A DNA stretch of 64,000 bases from an uncultured Collinsella sp. GTDB taxonomy: Bacteria; Actinomycetota; Coriobacteriia; Coriobacteriales; Coriobacteriaceae. The notes under the pieces were generated by a model that was not told where the DNA came from, made no database searches, and saw only the letters and a program-made list of their open reading frames with translations. Numbering within the stretch: the stretch's first letter is position 1; every line of letters starts with the position of its first letter. The DNA lies in NCBI GenBank assembly GCA_902470765.1, contig CABRHW010000005.1:38578-102577 (forward strand), read 5' to 3'. Positions 60,265 through 64,000 of this stretch are shown one piece after another. The position numbers and the translations under genes were made by a program.

Positions 60265-62505
60265 CTATTTCTTAAACCGTGCACCCTGGCGTTTTCTGCC
60301 CGATGCGAACGTGGAACCCTTGCGGGCCTGCGAACGTAAGCGCTCAATCGTCTCGTCCTCAGACGCACCCTCGAGCATCGCCCGAATCTGAACGACGGCA
60401 TCGCGCAGGCGCGCCGCCTCCTCAAAGTCCATGGCGGCAGAAGCGTTGCGCATATCCTCTTCCATGGTTTCGACGATCCGCACAAGCTCGTCATGCGGCA
60501 GTTCTTCCAACTGCTCCGCAAGTGTCTGCTCGGGCGCCACCGTTTCCGGCACGCCACCCTCGCCCGACTCATCGGGCGTATAGAATGCGCCATGGCCAAG
60601 AGAGTCGCCCTTCGAGCGCCCCTTGGAACCCACGGTTTTTTCGGCCTCGGCAATAAAACTTGAGATGTCGTTGATGGCCTTGCGCACCGTCTTGGGCACA
60701 ATGCCATGCTCTTCGTTATATGCCATCTGAATCTCGCGACGGCGCTGCGTCTCCTCGATGGCCTCTTTCATCGAATCGGTCACAACGTCCGCATACATGA
60801 TGACTTCGCCATCGGCGTTACGGGCCGCGCGGCCAATCGTCTGAATCAGTGAACGGCGGTTGCGCAAGAAGCCTTCCTTATCGGCATCGAGAATTGCCAC
60901 CAGTGAGACCTCGGGAAGGTCTAGGCCCTCGCGAAGCAGGTTGATGCCAACGAGAACATCGATCTTGCCCTCGCGCAGCGTTCGCAGGATCTCGACACGG
61001 TCCATCGTCGCTGTATCGGAGTGCATGTAATTGACCTTAATGCCGGCATCAAGCAGATGGTCGGTCAGGTCCTCGGCCATGCGCTTGGTGAGCGTGGTCA
61101 CCAGCACGCGCTCCTTGCGGGCAACGCGCTCGCGAATCTCGTCTTCAAGATCGTCAATCTGCCCACGAACCGGACGCACATCGATCTTGGGGTCGAGCAG
61201 ACCGGTCGGACGAATAATCTGCTCCACGTCGTTTTGGCTCACCCGCAGCTCGTAATCGCCCGGCGTGGCCGAAACATAGATAAACTGGGGTATCCTTGCC
61301 TCAAACTCATCGAAACGAAGCGGGCGATTATCGAGTGCCGAGGGCAGGCGAAAACCGTGTTCCACCAGCGTTACCTTACGCGAGCGGTCGCCTTCATGCA
61401 TGCCGCGGATCTGCGGCACCGTCACATGGCTCTCGTCGATGATACAGAGCATGTCCTTAGGAAAGTAATCGATCAGGGTAAACGGCGGCTCACCCGGCTT
61501 GCGACCGTCCAGATGACGCGAGTAGTTCTCGATGCCGTTGCAAAAGCCCATCGTCTCGAGCATCTCAAGATCATAATCGGTGCGCTGCTGCAGACGCTGC
61601 GCCTCGAGCAACTTGTCGGTCGCCTTGAGCTCCGCCACGCGCTTCTCGCACTCTTCGCTGATCGATTTCAGAGCCGCCTTGACCTTCGGCTTCTCGGTCA
61701 CGTAGTGCGATGCCGGCCATACGGGGATGGCCTCGTACTCACGAAGCATCTCTCCGGTGACCTCATCGATCTCGGCAATCAGCTCGACCTCGTCGCCAAA
61801 GAACTCAAACCGCAACGGATGCTCGGCATAAGGCGGATACACGTCGACAACATCGCCGCGCACGCGGAACGTGCCGCGTGCCAGATCATAGTCATTGCGA
61901 TCATATTGAATGTCGATAAGTGCATGGATAAAGTCATCGCGCTCGAGCGGCACCTTCTTGTCGACGTTTGGAGCCAGACCCGCATAGTCCTCAGGAGAGC
62001 CAATGCCATAGATACACGAGACCGATGCGACAACGATCACATCGCGTCGAGAGAGCAGTGACGCGGTCGCCTGATGGCGCAGCATCTCGACCTCTTCGTT
62101 AATCGAGGAGTCTTTCTCGATATATGTATCGCTTTGCGGCACATACGCCTCGGGCTGATAGTAGTCGTAGTACGAGACAAAGTAGACCACAGCGTTGTTG
62201 GGAAAGAACTCTTTGAGCTCGCTCGCAAGCTGAGCGGCGAGCGTTTTATTGGGAGCCATGACCAGCGTCGGCTTCCCCAGGGCCTCAATAGTCTTAGCCA
62301 TCGTGAAGGTCTTGCCCGAACCAGTCACGCCCAGTAAAACCTGATAGCGATCTCCGTCCCTCACACCCTGCACAAGCGACTCAATGGCCTTAGGCTGAGA
62401 ACCTGCAGGCTCATAAGGAGATACAACCTTAAATGGCACCTCAGAGCCCTCAACGCCAAAACGTTTGAGCTCTCCTCCAACACGCTCAACTTCAAATTCC
62501 GCCAT
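60265..62505 (-). CDS. uvrB: Excinuclease ABC subunit B
   Basis: UvrB is the helicase-like damage verifier. The 746 residues have helicase motifs: GVTGSGKTFTMAKT near 60, the beta-hairpin YYDYYQPEAYVPQSDTYIEKD near 112, CIIDESH near 350, then GINLLREGLDLPEVSLVAILDADKEGFLRN and QTIGRAARN. The UVR motif is at about 675-715 (EDMRNASAAMDFEEAARLRD). It is longer than the usual 670 because of a linker (615-660) and a basic tail. AGGAG lies six bases before the ATG. Confidence 0.97.
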   Translation of the reverse strand: MAEFEVERVGGELKRFGVEGSEVPFKVVSPYEPAGSQPKAIESLVQGVRDGDRYQVLLGVTGSGKTFTMAKTIEALGKPTLVMAPNKTLAAQLASELKEFFPNNAVVYFVSYYDYYQPEAYVPQSDTYIEKDSSINEEVEMLRHQATASLLSRRDVIVVASVSCIYGIGSPEDYAGLAPNVDKKVPLERDDFIHALIDIQYDRNDYDLARGTFRVRGDVVDVYPPYAEHPLRFEFFGDEVELIAEIDEVTGEMLREYEAIPVWPASHYVTEKPKVKAALKSISEECEKRVAELKATDKLLEAQRLQQRTDYDLEMLETMGFCNGIENYSRHLDGRKPGEPPFTLIDYFPKDMLCIIDESHVTVPQIRGMHEGDRSRKVTLVEHGFRLPSALDNRPLRFDEFEARIPQFIYVSATPGDYELRVSQNDVEQIIRPTGLLDPKIDVRPVRGQIDDLEDEIRERVARKERVLVTTLTKRMAEDLTDHLLDAGIKVNYMHSDTATMDRVEILRTLREGKIDVLVGINLLREGLDLPEVSLVAILDADKEGFLRNRRSLIQTIGRAARNADGEVIMYADVVTDSMKEAIEETQRRREIQMAYNEEHGIVPKTVRKAINDISSFIAEAEKTVGSKGRSKGDSLGHGAFYTPDESGEGGVPETVAPEQTLAEQLEELPHDELVRIVETMEEDMRNASAAMDFEEAARLRDAVVQIRAMLEGASEDETIERLRSQARKGSTFASGRKRQGARFKK

Positions 62506-62556
62506 GGATACTCCTAACTCATATATCTGCAGTATACGCAGGCGGCAGGCATAGTC

Positions 62557-63144
62557 CTATACGAACCGATCGGGATAGAGGGTCTTGTAGCGAACCCAGG
62601 CATTATTGACACGAATCAGATACGCCTGCGTCTCGGGAAAGGTGATTGCATTATGAAGCGACGTGTTCTGCTGCGCCCATCCGTCGACATTGCCCATACC
62701 GGCGTTATAGGCGGCAATGGCACTATCCGTCGACCCGTTGAAATAGGTCAGAAGATACGAGAGGTATGCGCAGCCAAACTCGATGTTCGTAGCGGGATCG
62801 TTAAGGTTGTCGGCTGAATACTCGCTACCATCGACAAGACCTTTGGCAATCATATCCTGGGCAGTCACGGGCATCAGCTGCATCAATCCCTGAGCACCCT
62901 GATTCGATTCGGCCTTGGGATCCCAATTCGATTCCGGCTTAATGACAGCGCACACCAGATACGGATCCAGATTATGCGAAATACTGGATTGCTTTACATA
63001 TGCCTCGTAGTCAATCGGATACAGCGGCTTAAAGAAAGCGGCAGGAGCACACGAGTAAACGAATGAGATAAGACCGAAGGCAAAAACGGCAGCCAGCGGT
63101 ATAAGGCGATACCACGCAAAGAAACGTGTCTTAGGCATCGGCAT
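62557..63144 (-). CDS. Membrane-anchored lytic transglycosylase
   Basis: A 195-residue SLT-domain enzyme that cuts peptidoglycan glycan strands. Residues 10-35 are a single membrane anchor (LIPLAAVFAFGLISFVYSC). The catalytic glutamate is in AVIKPESNWDPKAESNQGAQGLMQLMP (around residue 70), where most relatives have I-x-ESxFxPxAxS. SAIAAYNAGMGNVDGW is the usual second motif. The start lies inside coaE by 14 bases, so translation is coupled. Function at the outer membrane surface is inferred. Confidence 0.9.
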   Translation of the reverse strand: MPMPKTRFFAWYRLIPLAAVFAFGLISFVYSCAPAAFFKPLYPIDYEAYVKQSSISHNLDPYLVCAVIKPESNWDPKAESNQGAQGLMQLMPVTAQDMIAKGLVDGSEYSADNLNDPATNIEFGCAYLSYLLTYFNGSTDSAIAAYNAGMGNVDGWAQQNTSLHNAITFPETQAYLIRVNNAWVRYKTLYPDRFV

Positions 63145-63772
63145 CCTCCTTATTCGCAGTGTCTATAAACCCATGGTATGCAAGCCATGAGTCAAGCTGC
63201 TCAAAGAGCGAATTACCGCCTGCGGCATTATCAATCACCGTTGTAGCGAGATTGCACAGCGCAGACTCATCGGGCTGGCAAGCAGAACGGGCATCGAAAT
63301 CAGATGGCTCCATGCCACGCTGAATAGCACGCTCGCGACGAACTGACAAAGGGGCGCTGATGACCAGAATTTCATCAGCCAAACCAAATGCATCCTCAAA
63401 ACCAGTCGGGGCAGAAACCTCGACCACCGCAAAGGGATAACGGGGAGATGAAACCGTACAACAAACCGGATCGAGAATCCTGAGCGAAAGCTGTTCAATC
63501 AGAACGGGATGCACAATGCCATTGAGCCGTGCGACCGAATCAGGAGAAGCGAAAGCTCGAGAAGCGAGGATGCTGCGGCGAATGCCGCCTTCCTCATCCA
63601 AAATATCCCAGCCAAATTCTTCCGCGAGGGCATTGACGATATCGGAGCCTGGCACATACAGCGATTTGGCAAGCTCGTCCAGATCGATAAGCATGGCGCC
63701 ATGAGATTCGAGATAGCGGCAGGCAGTCGACTTACCCGAAGCAATATTGCCCAAGACAAAAACGGTAAACAT
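63131..63772 (-). CDS. coaE: Dephospho-CoA kinase
   Basis: CoaE adds the last phosphate of coenzyme A. The 213 residues contain the P-loop VLGNIASGKSTACRYLESHG and DLDELAKSLYVPGS, with SILASRAFASPDSVARLNGIVHP, all typical. The C-terminal third is less conserved (RGMEPSDFDARSACQPDESAL) and the protein is otherwise normal length. The ATG (63770-63772) follows GGGAGG at five bases. It overlaps the transglycosylase gene by 14 bases and precedes uvrB, an order seen in other actinobacteria. Confidence 0.92.
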   Translation of the reverse strand: MFTVFVLGNIASGKSTACRYLESHGAMLIDLDELAKSLYVPGSDIVNALAEEFGWDILDEEGGIRRSILASRAFASPDSVARLNGIVHPVLIEQLSLRILDPVCCTVSSPRYPFAVVEVSAPTGFEDAFGLADEILVISAPLSVRRERAIQRGMEPSDFDARSACQPDESALCNLATTVIDNAAGGNSLFEQLDSWLAYHGFIDTANKEDADA

Positions 63773-63898
63773 CAAGTCCTCCCTAACGCCAATGGGAGTT
63801 ATTATCGCGCAAATACAAAAGAAGGACTCAAAATACAGCCAAACAGTAAGACAAGCTAAAAGAAGGCGAGTTCTTGTATTACAGCTCTCTATAAAACG

Positions 63899-63931
63899 CA
63901 AAAAAGGGGGAGGCCGCGAGGCCTCCCCCTT
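63899..63931 (-). terminator. Terminator of the gene beyond the right edge
   Basis: AAGGGGGAGGCC (63904-63915) pairs with GGCCTCCCCCTT (63920-63931) around GCGA, with six T residues on the minus strand. It ends a leftward gene whose coding end lies between here and 64000, but I cannot choose its frame. Confidence 0.8.
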
Positions 63932-64000
63932 CTTCAAGTCATCAGACGGCTCGGTGCCGTCCACCGGTCAGCGGCGCCCTGGCCTCCCACGGGCTGGCCC

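Noticed and set aside
63932..64000. End of a leftward gene at the right edge, possibly rpsA by gene order
   Set aside because: Two frames remain open to the edge and end in plausible stops. About 60 bases are too few to choose or name one.
1..64000. CRISPR array, prophage, transposase or rRNA
   Set aside because: No regularly spaced direct repeats, transposase or integrase domains, phage structural genes or rRNA motifs were seen. The repeats found are isolated hairpins and tRNAs.

Overview
The window looks like chromosome of a gut actinobacterium of class Coriobacteriia, most like Collinsella. This is an inference from the high GC content, the anaerobic class III ribonucleotide reductase without an aerobic one, the actinobacterial WhiA/RapZ/gap/pgk/tpiA/secG and coaE/uvrB gene order, and peptide- and sialic-acid-based nutrition. 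There is no prophage, insertion sequence, CRISPR array or rRNA operon. Nearly all of it is intact, densely packed genes.

Layout. 1-6.5 kb: a cut-off membrane or secreted protein, a secreted coiled-coil protein, metY (O-acetylhomoserine sulfhydrylase) with a leader ORF and a divergent LysR regulator, then rnhA, a Gfo/Idh/MocA oxidoreductase, an acylphosphatase-like protein and a PerR-type regulator. 6.5-12.1 kb: a HAD phosphatase, an orphan UreE-like protein coupled to a SlyD-like FKBP, an M19 dipeptidase, a YgjP-like metallopeptidase and the folE-HD-folB folate operon. 12.1-15.7 kb: nrdG and nrdD with a promoter covered by paired NrdR boxes. 16-22 kb: six tRNA genes (Val, Gly x3, Cys, Leu), a GH13 alpha-glucosidase, and a partner-switching pair (a STAS-HATPase fusion and a PAS/GAF/SpoIIE phosphatase). 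22.5-28.5 kb: a complete oppABCDF peptide importer. 28.7-36 kb: secG, gpmI, tpiA, pgk, gap, whiA and rapZ. 36-46.4 kb: a sialic acid cluster, nanE, nanK, a nanA-like aldolase, a CE7 esterase with a serine-less paralogue, and a Sat-type ABC importer with a natural permease-ATPase fusion. 46.7-64 kb: uvrC, murJ, ybaK, uvrA, an LtaS-like sulfatase, an Mrp ATPase, two FAD oxidoreductases, uvrB, a lytic transglycosylase and coaE.

How it works together. The Sat importer would bring in N-acetylneuraminate. The esterase would remove O-acetyl groups, and the aldolase, NanK and NanE would yield GlcNAc-6-P, which feeds the glycolytic genes next door. Opp imports peptides, and the peptidases around 8.5-10.4 kb could finish digesting small ones.

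The most unusual signal is in the intergenic DNA. Three large hairpin elements (12730-12813, 22075-22200, 22382-22508) have unrelated but self-complementary arms, yet share the same internal-loop strands (TYCGCAGG on one side, ATGYYYGAGGAC on the other) and a GAA apical loop. I do not recognise this family. A fourth hairpin with perfect 35-bp arms (12992-13129) follows nrdD. A long imperfect hairpin (37804-37909) follows the nanA-like gene. Three tRNA promoters share a palindromic A/T element directly upstream of the -35 box.
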